Under the pieces are notes generated by a model. It was given only the letters and a program-made list of their open reading frames with translations, was not told the DNA's origin and did no database searches. Both the position numbers and the translations under genes were made by a program. Below, piece after piece: positions 44,285-54,217 of a stretch of DNA of 64,000 bases (position 1 is its first letter; each line of letters begins with the position of its first letter). The stretch comes from Pandoraea aquatica (GTDB taxonomy: Bacteria; Pseudomonadota; Gammaproteobacteria; Burkholderiales; Burkholderiaceae): contig NZ_CABPSN010000001.1 in assembly GCF_902459565.1 (NCBI RefSeq), positions 62,001-126,000 of the forward strand. The letters are read 5' to 3'.

Positions 44285-45511
44285 ATGCAATTCCGATTCA
44301 AGCTCATGGCTGGCGCCGTCGCGTTCGCCCTGTCCGCCTCGATGGCCATTGCGGCCGATCCGATCAAGATCGGCGTGTCCGGCCCGTTCACCGGCGGCTC
44401 GTCGTCGATGGGCGTTTCCATGCGCGACGGCGTGCGTCTTGCCGCTGCGGAGATCAACAAGTCGGGCGGCGTGCTCGGCCGTCAGATCCAGCTCGTCGAG
44501 CGCGACGAAGAAGCCAAGAACGAGCGCGGCGTGCAAGTCGCGCAGGAACTGATCAACAAGGAAAAGGTGGTGGCCACCGTCGGTTACATCAACACCGGCG
44601 TGGCGCTCGCGTCGCAGCGTTTTTATCAGGATGCCAAAATTCCGGTGTTCAACAACGTGGCGACGGGCACGGTGATTACCGACCAGTTCAAGCCGCCTCA
44701 GTACCCGGACAACTACGTCTTCCGCAACTCGGCCAAGGACAGCATTCAGGCGCCGATGATCGTAGAAGAAGCGATCACGCGTCGCGGTTTCAAGAAACCC
44801 GCGATTCTCGCCGACTCGACCAACTACGGTCAGCTCGGTCGTGAGGATCTGGAAAAGGCGCTCAAAGCCAAGGGCATCACACCGGTGGCCGTCGAGAAGT
44901 TCAACATCAAGGACGTCGACATGACGGCCCAGTTGCTCAAGGCCAAGCAGGCTGGCGCCGACGTGATCCTCACGTACGGTATCGGCCCGGAACTGGCGCA
45001 GATCGCCAACGGCATGGGCAAGCTCGGCTGGAAGCTGCCGATCGTCGGTAGCTGGACGCTCGCGATGGCGAACTACATCGACAACTCGGGCGCGAACGGC
45101 GAAGGCGCACGCATGCCGCAGACGTTCATTCAGGAACCCAACACGCCCAAGCGCAAGGCCTTCATCGACGGCTATCTGGCCATGTTCAAGCCGAAGAACA
45201 ACCGCATCGACTCGGCGGTTTCGGCTGCGCAGGGCTACGACTCGATCTACCTGCTGGCGGCGGCCATGAAGCAGGCCAACAGCACGGACGGCCCGAAAGT
45301 GCGCGCAGCACTGGAAGACCTGAAGGCGCCGGTCGAAGGCGTGGTCACGACCTACGATCGTCCGTTCACGCATGACGATCACGACGCCATCACGGCCAAC
45401 ATTCCGGTGTTCGGCGAAGTGAAGGGCGGTCGTGTCGTGTATGCCTACGACAGCGATCTGAAGGCCGGCAGCAAGGTCCGCGAGAAGGCGGGCACGACGG
45501 CCTCCAAGTAA
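44285..45511 (+). CDS. Branched-chain amino acid-type ABC transporter substrate-binding protein (LivK-like)
   Basis: The 408-residue periplasmic binding protein has a Sec signal peptide (1-24, ending MAIAA) and type I periplasmic-binding fold: DPIKIGVSGPFTGGSSSMGV at the mature start, then the Leu/Ile/Val-receptor pattern VGYINTGVALASQRFYQDAKIP and QGYDSIYLLAAAM. AAGGAG precedes the start. It delivers branched-chain amino acids or related amides or carboxylates to the permeases; the ligand is not defined. A 229-bp GC-rich spacer separates it from livH, which may reduce downstream expression relative to the binding protein. Confidence 0.9.
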   Translation: MQFRFKLMAGAVAFALSASMAIAADPIKIGVSGPFTGGSSSMGVSMRDGVRLAAAEINKSGGVLGRQIQLVERDEEAKNERGVQVAQELINKEKVVATVGYINTGVALASQRFYQDAKIPVFNNVATGTVITDQFKPPQYPDNYVFRNSAKDSIQAPMIVEEAITRRGFKKPAILADSTNYGQLGREDLEKALKAKGITPVAVEKFNIKDVDMTAQLLKAKQAGADVILTYGIGPELAQIANGMGKLGWKLPIVGSWTLAMANYIDNSGANGEGARMPQTFIQEPNTPKRKAFIDGYLAMFKPKNNRIDSAVSAAQGYDSIYLLAAAMKQANSTDGPKVRAALEDLKAPVEGVVTTYDRPFTHDDHDAITANIPVFGEVKGGRVVYAYDSDLKAGSKVREKAGTTASK

Positions 45512-45740
45512 GCCGACCTCCGCCCAAGGCTGCCGTTGCAGCCATGACGGGTGAACGACGGCGCGCGTCGCCTCTTCCGCCTCTGTCCCGAGCCACTGGC
45601 TTCGGGGCCTCCGCGCGGGGCGCGCGTGCCGTCTTCACGCAACTGTCGCCTGCCGCCGGCACTCGGGACCGGTGTGCGGCACAAGTACCGAATGCCTCCC
45701 GAGCATCGCTCGTAGGCTCGCACTCGCGAGAGAGGACCGC

Positions 45741-46619
45741 ATGACCATCCTGATTCAACTCATCTACAGCGGTATCGCGCTGGGGATGATCTACGCCGTG
45801 ATCGCCTTCGGTTACCAACTGACGTTTGCGACTTCCGGCACCCTGAACTTCGGCCAGGGCGAAGCGCTGATGCTCGGCGCGCTGGTCGGCCTGACGCTCG
45901 TCGACACCCTCGGGCTGAATTATTGGCTGATGATTCCCATCGTCTGTCTGTTCGGTCTCGTGCAAGGCGCATTCGTCGAACGCATCGGCGTGAAACCCGC
46001 CTTGCGGATCAAGTCGGAATTCGGCTGGATCATGTCGACCATTGCGCTGGGCATCATCTTCAAGAACGTCGCGGAAAACCTCTGGGGCCGTGACGACCTC
46101 AAATTCCCGTCGCCGCTGCCCGAAGCCCCGATCAATCTGCTCGGCGCGAACGTGCTGCCGATGGAACTGCTGGTGGTCGTGGGCGCGCTGCTCATGATGG
46201 CCGCCGTCGAGTTCTTCAACCGTCGCTCGATCTACGGCAAGGCCGTGGTCGCTACCGCGAACGATCGCGACGCCGCCGGGCTCATGGGCATCAACACCAG
46301 TCTGGTGATTACGTTCTCGTACGCGCTGTCGTCGATGGCCGCTGCGTTTGCGGGCGTGCTGGTCGCACCGCTCACGCTGACCGGTGCCACGATGGGGGCA
46401 GTGCTCGGCCTCAAGGCATTCGCCGTGGCGATCATCGGGGGTCTGTCGAGCGGCATGGGCGTGCTCGTCGGTGGCGTGATCCTCGGCGTGGCCGAAACCA
46501 CGACCGCGTTCTACATTTCGACCGGCTACAAAGACGTGCCGGGTCTCGTACTGCTGCTGCTCGTGCTGGCTGTGAAGCCGGCAGGCCTGTTCGGCAAGAC
46601 CGCCATCAAGAAGGTGTAA
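45741..46619 (+). CDS. livH: Branched-chain amino acid ABC transporter permease (LivH-like)
   Basis: The 292-residue permease has about eight TM helices with the LivH start SGIALGMIYAVIAFGYQLTFA and SGTLNFGQGE, and the coupling loop NDRDAAGLMGIN, plus GLSSGMGVLVGGVILGV near the end. ATG 45741 starts the family-like sequence; a longer upstream frame lacks support. It forms the heterodimeric channel with the LivM part of the next gene, 2 bp downstream. Confidence 0.9.
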   Translation: MTILIQLIYSGIALGMIYAVIAFGYQLTFATSGTLNFGQGEALMLGALVGLTLVDTLGLNYWLMIPIVCLFGLVQGAFVERIGVKPALRIKSEFGWIMSTIALGIIFKNVAENLWGRDDLKFPSPLPEAPINLLGANVLPMELLVVVGALLMMAAVEFFNRRSIYGKAVVATANDRDAAGLMGINTSLVITFSYALSSMAAAFAGVLVAPLTLTGATMGAVLGLKAFAVAIIGGLSSGMGVLVGGVILGVAETTTAFYISTGYKDVPGLVLLLLVLAVKPAGLFGKTAIKKV

Positions 46620-46621
46620 CC

Positions 46622-48610
46622 ATGACCGCACAGACCTCCACTGCACGCGGGGCCGGCGATCTCGGCGGCACGCGCGCGTTGACGAAGATCGCTGCCGTAC
46701 TCGGCATCGTCGCGCTATTCGGCTTTCCTCTGGCCATCGGCAACCCGTATTACATCCACATGATCGAGACGATCATGATCTACGCGATCCTGCTCTTCGG
46801 GCTGGACATCGTCGTGGGTTACACGGGGCAGGTGTCGCTGGGCCATGCGGGCCTGTTTGGCATCGGCGCCTACGTTGCCGGTGTGTTTTTCGCCAAGCTG
46901 GGACTTTCGCTCTGGCTCGCACTGCCTGCCGCAATTCTGATCACTGCGGCCTTCGGCGCAGTGCTCGCACTGCCAGCTTTGCGCGTGATCGGGCCGTATC
47001 TGGCGATGGTGACGCTGGCCTTCGGCACGATCATCCAGATCCTGATCAACGAGATGGATTTCCTGACGTCCGGTCCGATGGGCATCAAGCTCACGAAGCC
47101 GGTCATCGGCGGTCATCCGATCGACGAGGTCGAGTACTACTGGATCGTCGCCGTGCTGCTGCTGTTGAGCATGCTCGTGGCCCACCGCATTCTGAAGTCA
47201 CACCTCGGTCGCGCGTTCGAAGCGTTGCGCGATTCGCCGGTGGCGTCGGACTGTATGGGCGTGTCGGTGTATCGCTACAAGGTGTACGCGTTCGTGATCA
47301 GCGCTGGGTTCGCCGGTCTTGCCGGCAGCCTTTACGCCTACTCCGAGCAGTACATCTCGCCGAACACGTACAACTTCGAGCTGACGATTCTGTTCTTGCT
47401 GGCCGTCATCATGGGTGGACGCAAGACGCGCAGCGGTTCGCTGCTGGGCGCGGCGATCATCGTGTTGCTGCCGCAGTTGCTCGACGACATCAACATCTTC
47501 CGCATTGTCGCGTCGGCCATCGCTGCCGTGACGACGGTGGCAGCGGTCGCAGCCGTCGCACGCGGTCGGACTACGCTCGCCAAGGCTGCTGTGCCGGTGA
47601 TCGGCACCATCGCACTGGCCGGTGTGACCTGGTGGCGCGACAGCATCACCGACTGGCGTCTGACGATCTTCGGTCTGATGATCCTGTTCGTCGTGTACTA
47701 CCTGCCGGACGGCATCATCGGCTTCCTGCGCTCGCGCGTGCTGCATCGTCGCCGCACGCTCACGGTGTCGGCCACGCAAGTGGACGAAACGGCTGCCAGC
47801 AGCAACGACCCGGTGCTCATGGCGGCGGCCAGCGGTCCGGAGGAATTGCTGAAGGTGCGTCAGTTGCTGATGCAGTTCGACGGCCTGAAGGCGCTCAATC
47901 AGGTCGACCTGACGGTCAAGCGAGGCACGATTCACGGCCTGATCGGCCCGAACGGTTCGGGCAAGAGCACGATGATGAACGTGCTGACGGGCATCTATGT
48001 GCCCACGGCGGGGAGCATCGAGTTCGCGGGCGAGTCGCTGGCCGGACGCACGTCCGCCGACATTGCGCTCTCGGGCGTGGCGCGTACGTTCCAGAACGTG
48101 CAGCTCTTCGGTGAGATGACGGCGCTCGAAAACGTGTTGGTCGGTCTGCATCACACGTTCCATTCGACGCTGGTCGACGTCTCGCTGCGTCTGCCGCGTT
48201 ACAAGCGCGAAGAAGACGGTGCACGTGCGCGTGCCATGCGTCTGCTGGAGTTCGTGGGGCTGGCGTCGCTCGCTGACGAGGAGGCGCGCAACCTGCCGTA
48301 CGGCAAGCAGCGTCTGCTCGAAATCGCCCGCGCACTCGCGCTCGATCCGCGTCTGTTGTTGCTCGACGAACCGGCGGCTGGTCTGACGGCACCTGACATT
48401 CGCGAGTTGCTCGCCATCATTCGCAAGATTCGCGATCACGGCATCACGGTGATTCTGATCGAGCACCACATGGACGTGGTGATGAGCACCTGCCAGACGG
48501 TGTCGGTGCTGGACTTCGGACAGAAGATTGCCGAAGGGCTGCCCGCGCAGATTCAGGCCGACGAGAAGGTGATCGAGGCGTATCTGGGCGGCGCATCGAC
48601 CGCGCACTGA
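46622..48610 (+). CDS. Fused LivM permease-LivG ATPase
   Basis: The 662-residue protein combines a LivM-like permease (about 20-370, with YTGQVSLGHAGLFGIGAYV and the coupling loop RDSPVASDCMGVSVYRYKVYAF) and a LivG-like ATPase (about 405-655: Walker A GPNGSGKST at 442-450, LPYGKQRLLEIARALA in place of LSGGQ as is usual for LivG, Walker B LLLLDEPAAGL, switch His in IEHHMDVV). Between about 260 and 375 extra hydrophobic segments and a charged linker join the two. The fusion is known in some proteobacteria. It works with LivH and LivF of the same operon. Confidence 0.9.
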   Translation: MTAQTSTARGAGDLGGTRALTKIAAVLGIVALFGFPLAIGNPYYIHMIETIMIYAILLFGLDIVVGYTGQVSLGHAGLFGIGAYVAGVFFAKLGLSLWLALPAAILITAAFGAVLALPALRVIGPYLAMVTLAFGTIIQILINEMDFLTSGPMGIKLTKPVIGGHPIDEVEYYWIVAVLLLLSMLVAHRILKSHLGRAFEALRDSPVASDCMGVSVYRYKVYAFVISAGFAGLAGSLYAYSEQYISPNTYNFELTILFLLAVIMGGRKTRSGSLLGAAIIVLLPQLLDDINIFRIVASAIAAVTTVAAVAAVARGRTTLAKAAVPVIGTIALAGVTWWRDSITDWRLTIFGLMILFVVYYLPDGIIGFLRSRVLHRRRTLTVSATQVDETAASSNDPVLMAAASGPEELLKVRQLLMQFDGLKALNQVDLTVKRGTIHGLIGPNGSGKSTMMNVLTGIYVPTAGSIEFAGESLAGRTSADIALSGVARTFQNVQLFGEMTALENVLVGLHHTFHSTLVDVSLRLPRYKREEDGARARAMRLLEFVGLASLADEEARNLPYGKQRLLEIARALALDPRLLLLDEPAAGLTAPDIRELLAIIRKIRDHGITVILIEHHMDVVMSTCQTVSVLDFGQKIAEGLPAQIQADEKVIEAYLGGASTAH

Positions 48611-48646
48611 CCGGGATAGACGGATAAACGGATAAACGGAACCACA

Positions 48647-49369
48647 ATGCTTTCCATTCGTAATCTGCAAGCGGGATACGGCAAGGTGCAGGTGCTGCAC
48701 GGCATCGATATCGATGTGCCGGGCGGTCAGGTCGTCACGCTCATCGGCTCGAACGGTGCGGGCAAGACGACCACCATGCGTGCCGTGTCCGGCATGATCA
48801 AGCCGTCGTCGGGCGAAATCACGCTCGGCGAGAAGCGTATCGACGGGCTGGATTCGCATCGCATCGCGAAGCTTGGGCTGGCGCATTCACCGGAGGGGCG
48901 TCGCGTGTTCGCCACGATGTCGGTGACGGACAATCTGCGGCTGGGCGCGTTTCCGCGTCTGACCGGCAGCCGCCCGCGCGGCGACGTGGCGGCGGATCTT
49001 GACCGCGCGATGGACTTGTTCCCGCGCCTGAAGGAACGTCGCAATCAGTTGGCGGGGACACTCTCTGGCGGCGAGCAGCAAATGCTGGCGATGGCCCGTG
49101 CGGTCATGCTGCGCCCGGACATCGTGCTGCTCGACGAGCCGTCGATGGGCCTGGCGCCGATTCTGGTCGACGAGGTGTTCCGCATCATCAGCAACCTGAA
49201 AGCGGAAGGCGTGACGATGCTCCTCGTGGAGCAGTTCGCCGCCGCTGCACTGGCTGTGGCCGACTATGGCTACGTGCTGGAGAACGGCAGCATCTCCGTG
49301 CACGGCCCGGCGGAGAGTCTTCGTAACGACGACAAGGTGCGCGCCGCGTATCTGGGGGGAAGTCACTGA
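48647..49369 (+). CDS. livF: Branched-chain amino acid ABC transporter ATP-binding protein
   Basis: The 240-residue ATPase has Walker A GSNGAGKTT (about 33-41), LSGGEQQMLAMARA and LLDEPSMGLAP typical of LivF, and the EQFAAAALAVADYGYVLENG end of the family. It partners the LivG part of the fused protein on the cytosolic face. It closes the operon; a strong hairpin follows at 49405-49438. Confidence 0.92.
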   Translation: MLSIRNLQAGYGKVQVLHGIDIDVPGGQVVTLIGSNGAGKTTTMRAVSGMIKPSSGEITLGEKRIDGLDSHRIAKLGLAHSPEGRRVFATMSVTDNLRLGAFPRLTGSRPRGDVAADLDRAMDLFPRLKERRNQLAGTLSGGEQQMLAMARAVMLRPDIVLLDEPSMGLAPILVDEVFRIISNLKAEGVTMLLVEQFAAAALAVADYGYVLENGSISVHGPAESLRNDDKVRAAYLGGSH

Positions 49370-49404
49370 CGCAGTGCTGCTGCGTTCAGATGCAACGTAG
49401 GAAA

Positions 49405-49438
49405 CGAAGGCGTGCCGCAACTCCGCGGCGCGCCTTCG
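49405..49438. terminator. Strong bidirectional terminator hairpin
   Basis: CGAAGGCGTGCCGC (49405-49418) pairs with GCGGCGCGCCTTCG (49425-49438) in 13 of 14 positions around a 6-nt loop. It lies between livF (ending 49369) and the convergent LysE gene, whose stop codon begins at 49439. Confidence 0.75.
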
Positions 49439-50062
49439 TCATATCTGGACGGGCACTTGCTCTGCGATGAGGACGAGCGCGACGGCGATCATGGCGATGC
49501 CGGACAGGCGGCTCATGGTTCGCGCGAATGCAGGCCGGGATCGGAGCACCAGCTTTGCGCCGAGCGCCACCACGGAATAGACGACCAGACAGTTCAGCAT
49601 GTGGACGATGCCCAACTCCGCAATTTGCCCTTCGATCGGCAACGTACCGCTTTGGCTCGTGAACTGAGGCAGCAAGGCGAGGAATAGCAGCAGCGCCTTG
49701 GGATTCAGACCGCTGACCGCCAGCCCTTGCGTGACCCAGCGCGCTGGCGTCGACTGAACCTGCGTGGCATTCACGTCAGGTGCCGACGGGCGGACGATGG
49801 CGTTCGCACCGAGCCAGATCAGATAGGCGGCACCGACATAGGTGAGAACGGTCAGCACCATCGGCACCTGCGCGACCAACGCGCCCACACCACCGGCGAC
49901 GACCAACGTGATGACGACATAGCCGAGCAGCAACCCTGCGATGGCCGGCACGATGGCGCGTTGCCGCATGCCTGCGGAAATGGCGTAAGCCCAGTCGGCA
50001 CCGGGCACGACTACCAGCGATAGCGATACCAGCCAGAAGGCGGTCAGGGCACTCGTTGCCAT
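49439..50062 (-). CDS. LysE family amino acid exporter
   Basis: The 207-residue inner-membrane protein has six TM segments and the LysE/RhtB pattern: LVVVPGADWAYAISAGMRQR at the N-terminus (PGAD...SxG), then GAAYLIWLGANAI and SGLNPKALLLFLALLPQF. It exports amino acids or analogues. Start 50062 fits the family; an upstream in-frame start at 50188 would overlap the divergent Lrp gene. The Lrp-type regulator divergently encoded at 50178 probably controls it, a common pairing. Confidence 0.9.
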   Translation of the reverse strand: MATSALTAFWLVSLSLVVVPGADWAYAISAGMRQRAIVPAIAGLLLGYVVITLVVAGGVGALVAQVPMVLTVLTYVGAAYLIWLGANAIVRPSAPDVNATQVQSTPARWVTQGLAVSGLNPKALLLFLALLPQFTSQSGTLPIEGQIAELGIVHMLNCLVVYSVVALGAKLVLRSRPAFARTMSRLSGIAMIAVALVLIAEQVPVQI

Positions 50063-50177
50063 AATGAAATCCCGTCCAGGAATATTGAAATGCGGACTAG
50101 GAATGGTACGAGGATGCCGCCCGAAGGTGCTCCCTATTGTTCCTCCAAAAGCGGCGATTCCGGGTAGAATCTCCCGC

Positions 50178-50630
50178 ATGGACGACATCGACAGAAAGAT
50201 TCTTGCCGAGCTTCAGAAGAATGGACGACTTTCTATCACGGAGGTCGCCGAGCGCATTGGCATCAGTCTGTCGCCGTGCCATCGCCGGATCCGTGCGCTG
50301 GAAGAGGATGGAGTGATCTCGGGATATCGGGCCACGATTGCGCCGACAGCGGTCGGGCTGACGTTCTCGGCCATCGTCTTCACAACGCTTCGCGAGAGTA
50401 CCCACGCCACGCTCGCCGCGTTCGAGGCGGCGGTGCTGGCGTTGCCGGAAGTGGTGAGTGCCGAGCGGCTGTTTGGCGAGCCCGATTACATGCTGCACAT
50501 CGTTACGCGCGATCTGGCGTCGTTTCAGCAGCTCTACGACCGTCATCTCGCGTCGTTGCCCGGCGTGCTGAAGATGACGTCGACGCTCGTCATGAAAAGC
50601 CTTTGCCAGAATCGCCCGCTTCCCCTTTGA
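50178..50630 (+). CDS. Lrp/AsnC family transcriptional regulator
   Basis: The 150-residue protein has the AsnC helix-turn-helix (MDDIDRKILAELQ, RLSITEVAERIGIS and CHRRIRALEEDGVI, residues 1-50) and a RAM ligand-binding domain (about 65-145, SAERLFGEPDYMLHIVTRDL). ATG 50178 is the family start; a longer frame upstream is not supported. Lrp-type proteins next to lysE genes usually activate the exporter when an amino acid accumulates. The 115-bp spacer to the LysE gene should hold both promoters. Confidence 0.92.
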   Translation: MDDIDRKILAELQKNGRLSITEVAERIGISLSPCHRRIRALEEDGVISGYRATIAPTAVGLTFSAIVFTTLRESTHATLAAFEAAVLALPEVVSAERLFGEPDYMLHIVTRDLASFQQLYDRHLASLPGVLKMTSTLVMKSLCQNRPLPL

Positions 50631-50666
50631 AGTGACGGGCGCGATGCGGCAAAGGCCGGACAAGAA

Positions 50667-51653
50667 TCAACGATTCACATTCACGACCACGCGTCCGTGG
50701 ATTTCGCCTTTGACGATGCGTTGACCGATGCCAATGGCGTCTGCGAGACCGACGTCGTGAGAAATGCCGCCGAGCTTTTGCGGTTCGAGATCGCGCGCAA
50801 GCCGTTGCCACGCTTCCTCGCGCAACTCGCGCGGCGCCATCACGCTGTCGATGCCGTGCAACGTCACACCGCGCAGAATGAACGGTGCCATGTTCGCCGG
50901 AAAGTCCATGCCTTGCGCGAGACCGCATGCCGTCGCCACACCGCCGTAACGCAACTGCGCGATGGCATTGACCAGCGTGTGCGAGCCGACGGAATCGACG
51001 ACCGCCGCCCAACGTTCCTTCTGCATGGGCTTACCCGGGTCGGACAACAGACGGCGGTCGATGACCTCCGATGCGCCGAGCGCCTGCAAATACTCCGTCT
51101 CATGCAACTTGCCGGTGGACGCCACGACGCGATAGCCGAGCGAGCTGAGTAGCGCGATGGCTACCGACCCGACACCGCCCGAAGCGCCTGTCACGAGCAC
51201 ATCGCCGTGATGCGGCAGCACGCCGCTACGCTCCAGCGCCATCACCGAGAGCATGGCGGTATAGCCCGCCGTGCCGATGATCATGGCGTCGCGCGGCGTG
51301 AAGCGTTCGGGGAGTCGCACAAGCCAGTCGCCGCGCAGCCGCGCCTTTTGCGCGAGGCATCCCCAGTGCGTTTCGCCGACACCGTAGCCGTTGAGCACCA
51401 CGCGATCGCCCTTGCGCCACGCGGGGTGCGACGATTCGAGCACGGTGCCGGCCCCATCGATGCCAGCGACCATCGGCCACGCGCGTACGACGGGCGCTTT
51501 GCCGGTGATCGCGAGGCCGTCCTTGTAATTGATGGTCGAGTAATCGACGGCGACGAGTACGTCACCGTCCGCAGGCAGTGCATCGTCTTGCAGTTCGGTC
51601 ACCTGAGCGTGGGTGACACCGTCCGACTGCGTCAACAGGATTGCATTGAACAT
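50667..51653 (-). CDS. AcuI/YhdH-type zinc-free quinone/acryloyl-CoA reductase (MDR family)
   Basis: The 328-residue NADPH-dependent medium-chain reductase starts AILLTQSDGV and has DYSTINYKDGLAITGKAPVV, VAGIDGAGTVLES, NGYGVGETHWG and the nucleotide-binding VTGASGGVGSVAIALL. These are the YhdH/AcuI hallmarks, distinct from alcohol dehydrogenases (no zinc ligands). AcuI detoxifies acryloyl-CoA to propionyl-CoA; YhdH is a close homologue. The start has GGAG nine bases upstream. Confidence 0.85.
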   Translation of the reverse strand: MFNAILLTQSDGVTHAQVTELQDDALPADGDVLVAVDYSTINYKDGLAITGKAPVVRAWPMVAGIDGAGTVLESSHPAWRKGDRVVLNGYGVGETHWGCLAQKARLRGDWLVRLPERFTPRDAMIIGTAGYTAMLSVMALERSGVLPHHGDVLVTGASGGVGSVAIALLSSLGYRVVASTGKLHETEYLQALGASEVIDRRLLSDPGKPMQKERWAAVVDSVGSHTLVNAIAQLRYGGVATACGLAQGMDFPANMAPFILRGVTLHGIDSVMAPRELREEAWQRLARDLEPQKLGGISHDVGLADAIGIGQRIVKGEIHGRVVVNVNR

Positions 51654-51708
51654 GCCTTGAAGTCTCCGAAGCGGGTGGGCTGGTGGGCTGTTGGGCTTTA
51701 GGCAGGCG

Positions 51709-51749
51709 GTAGCGACGGCCTTCGCGGGATGCGGGACAACCGTCGCTAC
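51709..51749 (-). terminator. Terminator-like hairpin after the nitronate monooxygenase pair
   Basis: GTAGCGACGG (51709-51718) and CCGTCGCTAC (51740-51749) are perfectly complementary with a 21-nt loop. It follows the stop of the leftward nitronate monooxygenase gene (51759) and precedes the acuI-like start (51653). Confidence 0.5.
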
Positions 51750-51758
51750 GAAGTGGCT

Positions 51759-52871
51759 TCAGCCGGAGATGGCTGCCGTGATAGCGTCGCGTGTTTCCCG
51801 CGAGAGAACGTCGATCAGTTCCGCTGCGGGAAGTGCGCGCGCGAGCGGTGCCGCCTGACCGGCCCATTGTGCCGCATAGCCGCTTTCCTTGTGCGCCTTT
51901 GCGGCAGCGTTGAGCGTCTTGCCCGCGTCGTAGGTGATGGGATAGTCGGGAATCGCGGGGCGGTCGTCCACTTGCTCCAATGCCCAGAAACGATTGGCAA
52001 ATCCGCGCGCCGGACGTCCCGAGATGGCGCGGATAAGCGCCGTGCGTGGTGGATGCCCGCTGAGTAGCGCGTCACGATAAGCCGCGTCGGCACCGGACTC
52101 CGGGCAGGTAATGAAGGCCGTGCCCATTTGTGCCGCTTGTGCGCCGAGGGCAAGCACGGCGGCGATGCCTGCACCGTCCATGATGCCGCCCGTCGCAATG
52201 ACCGGCAGTGAGGTGCGTGCGACCAGTCGCCGGACCAGCGCGAAGGTGCCGAGTTGCTCGTCTTCACTGAGCTGACGGTCGCCTTCATCGTTGAAGCGTC
52301 CGCGATGACCGCCGGCTTCCCAGCCTTGCGCCACGATGGCGTCGATGCCAGCCGCTTCGATGGCGTCGGCCTCCGCTTCATTCGTGGCCGACGCGAACAG
52401 CACGATGCCTGCGGCTTTCAATGCGTCGATCCACGCCTGCGACGGCAAGCCGAAATGAAAGCTCACCACCGCCGGACGTTCTTCGAGAAACATCTCGTAC
52501 ATCGCAACGTCTTCGACAAAGCTCAGATAGATCTCGCGCAGGGCTTCCGGCGGCTTCGCGTCGTAGCGCGCGAATTCCGGTGCGAGATAGGCGAGCCATG
52601 CGGTTTCCCGAGCGGCGTCAGTATGCGCGGGCGCATGGGCGAAGACATTGACATTGAACGGCCGGGCGGTCAGGGCACGTGTTTGACGGATCACTTCGCG
52701 CGCGGCTTTGGCATCCATATTGCCGACGGCGAGCGAGCCGAGCCCGCCCGCGTCGGAGACAGCGGCAGCCAGCGCTGGCGTCGAAGCCACGGCCATCGGC
52801 GCCTGGATGATCGGCGTCGACATGCCGAGACGTTGGGTGATGCGGGCGGATGAGGGCACTGTTGTCGTCAT
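51759..52871 (-). CDS. Nitronate monooxygenase / NAD(P)H-dependent flavin oxidoreductase, paralogue 1
   Basis: The 370-residue FMN-dependent TIM-barrel protein has the 2-nitropropane dioxygenase/class I NMO marks: [43 protein letters not shown] with the catalytic-type His, and [20 protein letters not shown]. Class I NMOs oxidise alkyl nitronates such as propionate-3-nitronate; other members are plain quinone oxidoreductases or enoyl reductases. It lies 14 bp after a close paralogue in the same direction, so the two form an operon after tandem duplication. Confidence 0.88.
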   Translation of the reverse strand: MTTTVPSSARITQRLGMSTPIIQAPMAVASTPALAAAVSDAGGLGSLAVGNMDAKAAREVIRQTRALTARPFNVNVFAHAPAHTDAARETAWLAYLAPEFARYDAKPPEALREIYLSFVEDVAMYEMFLEERPAVVSFHFGLPSQAWIDALKAAGIVLFASATNEAEADAIEAAGIDAIVAQGWEAGGHRGRFNDEGDRQLSEDEQLGTFALVRRLVARTSLPVIATGGIMDGAGIAAVLALGAQAAQMGTAFITCPESGADAAYRDALLSGHPPRTALIRAISGRPARGFANRFWALEQVDDRPAIPDYPITYDAGKTLNAAAKAHKESGYAAQWAGQAAPLARALPAAELIDVLSRETRDAITAAISG

Positions 52872-52885
52872 GAGGTGGTCCCGAC

Positions 52886-54019
52886 TCAGAAACTGGCCGC
52901 GAGTTCGCGCAGTGCGTCGAACGTCTCATGCACTTCCGCACGCAGCACCCCCACGAGTTCGGCGGCAGGCATGGCCCGCGCGAGCGGTGCCGCCTGACCG
53001 GCCCATTGCGCAGCGTAGTCGCTGTTGCCCTTGGCCTTGGCGGCGGCGTTGATCGCTTTGCCTGCGTCGTACGTCACAGGATAGGCCGGTAAATCGGGGC
53101 GCTCGGCGGTTTGCTCAAGGGCATACAACCGGTTGACGAAGCCACGAGCGGGGCGTCCGGAGATCGCGCGAATGAGGGCGGTGCGCGGCGGGTTCGGGCC
53201 GGTGAGTCGTTCGCGGTAGGCGGCGTCGGCCGACGATTCCGGGCACGCGACGAAGGCCGTGCCGAGTTGCGCGGCCTGTGCGCCGAGCGCGAGCACAGCA
53301 GCGATGCCCGCGCCGTCCATGATGCCGCCGGCGGCGATCACGGGAACGGACGTGTGCGTCACGATCAAGCGTACGAGGGCGAGCGTGCCGAGCTGCTCAT
53401 CGTCGGTCGGCACGCGGTCGCCGAGATCTTCGAAGCGTCCGCGATGACCACCGGCCTCGTAACCCTGCGCGACGATGGCGTCTACACCGGCTGCTTCGAT
53501 GGCGCGCGCCTCGGTGAGGTTCGTCGCTGTGGCGAACAGCGTGATGCCGGCGGCGTGAAATGCGTCGATCTTCTCTTGCGACGGCAAACCGAAATGGAAG
53601 CTGACGACGGCCGGGCGCTCTTCGAGCAGCATTGCGTACATCGCGTCGTCGGCAACAAAGCTCTTGTAAATCTCGGTGAGCGTGGCCGGCGGCGTGGCGT
53701 CAAAGCGTGCAAATTCCGGGGCTAGATAAGCCAGCCAGGCGGCGTCGCGCGAAGCGTCGAGTTTGGCCGGTGCGTGACAAAACAGGTTGACGTTGAACGG
53801 CTTGCGCGTGAGGGCGCGCGTGTCGTGAATGGCCTTGCGGGCGGTTTCCGCATTACCCGCCGCCACGCCGATGGAGCCGAGTCCGCCTGCGTTGGAGACG
53901 GCGGCGGCAAGCGCCGGCGTGGACGTGCCAGCCATCGGCGCCTGAATGATCGGCGTGATCAGGCCGAGTCGCTCGATCAGGGCGCGATTGCGGGATTGGG
54001 AAGCAAGGGAGCTAGGCAT
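52886..54019 (-). CDS. Nitronate monooxygenase / NAD(P)H-dependent flavin oxidoreductase, paralogue 2
   Basis: The 377-residue paralogue of the next gene shares the order and spacing of all blocks ([63 protein letters not shown]). Start ATG 54019 is preferred to GTG 54031, which has no Shine-Dalgarno sequence. As first gene of the pair it probably carries the promoter in 54020-54150. Both copies look complete, with no broken motif. Confidence 0.88.
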   Translation of the reverse strand: MPSSLASQSRNRALIERLGLITPIIQAPMAGTSTPALAAAVSNAGGLGSIGVAAGNAETARKAIHDTRALTRKPFNVNLFCHAPAKLDASRDAAWLAYLAPEFARFDATPPATLTEIYKSFVADDAMYAMLLEERPAVVSFHFGLPSQEKIDAFHAAGITLFATATNLTEARAIEAAGVDAIVAQGYEAGGHRGRFEDLGDRVPTDDEQLGTLALVRLIVTHTSVPVIAAGGIMDGAGIAAVLALGAQAAQLGTAFVACPESSADAAYRERLTGPNPPRTALIRAISGRPARGFVNRLYALEQTAERPDLPAYPVTYDAGKAINAAAKAKGNSDYAAQWAGQAAPLARAMPAAELVGVLRAEVHETFDALRELAASF

Positions 54020-54217
54020 GACGATCTGCACCTAAGAGTGTTCGATTTGGGGGGGAACAGCGGCAGTCACAGCAGGCGGTATGTTCACTATGGCATACGC
54101 CCAACGCGACAAAAGATACCACTTAAATGCATCTTTATGCCAGCGACCCTTGGCGCTGATAGGGCTTCTCGCGGTCAAGTACGCTTGTGCGGCAATAGCT
54201 GAGCAATGCTCACGTAC

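Noticed and set aside
47198-48886. 562-residue minus frame
   Set aside because: Antisense of the fused livM-livG gene and livF.
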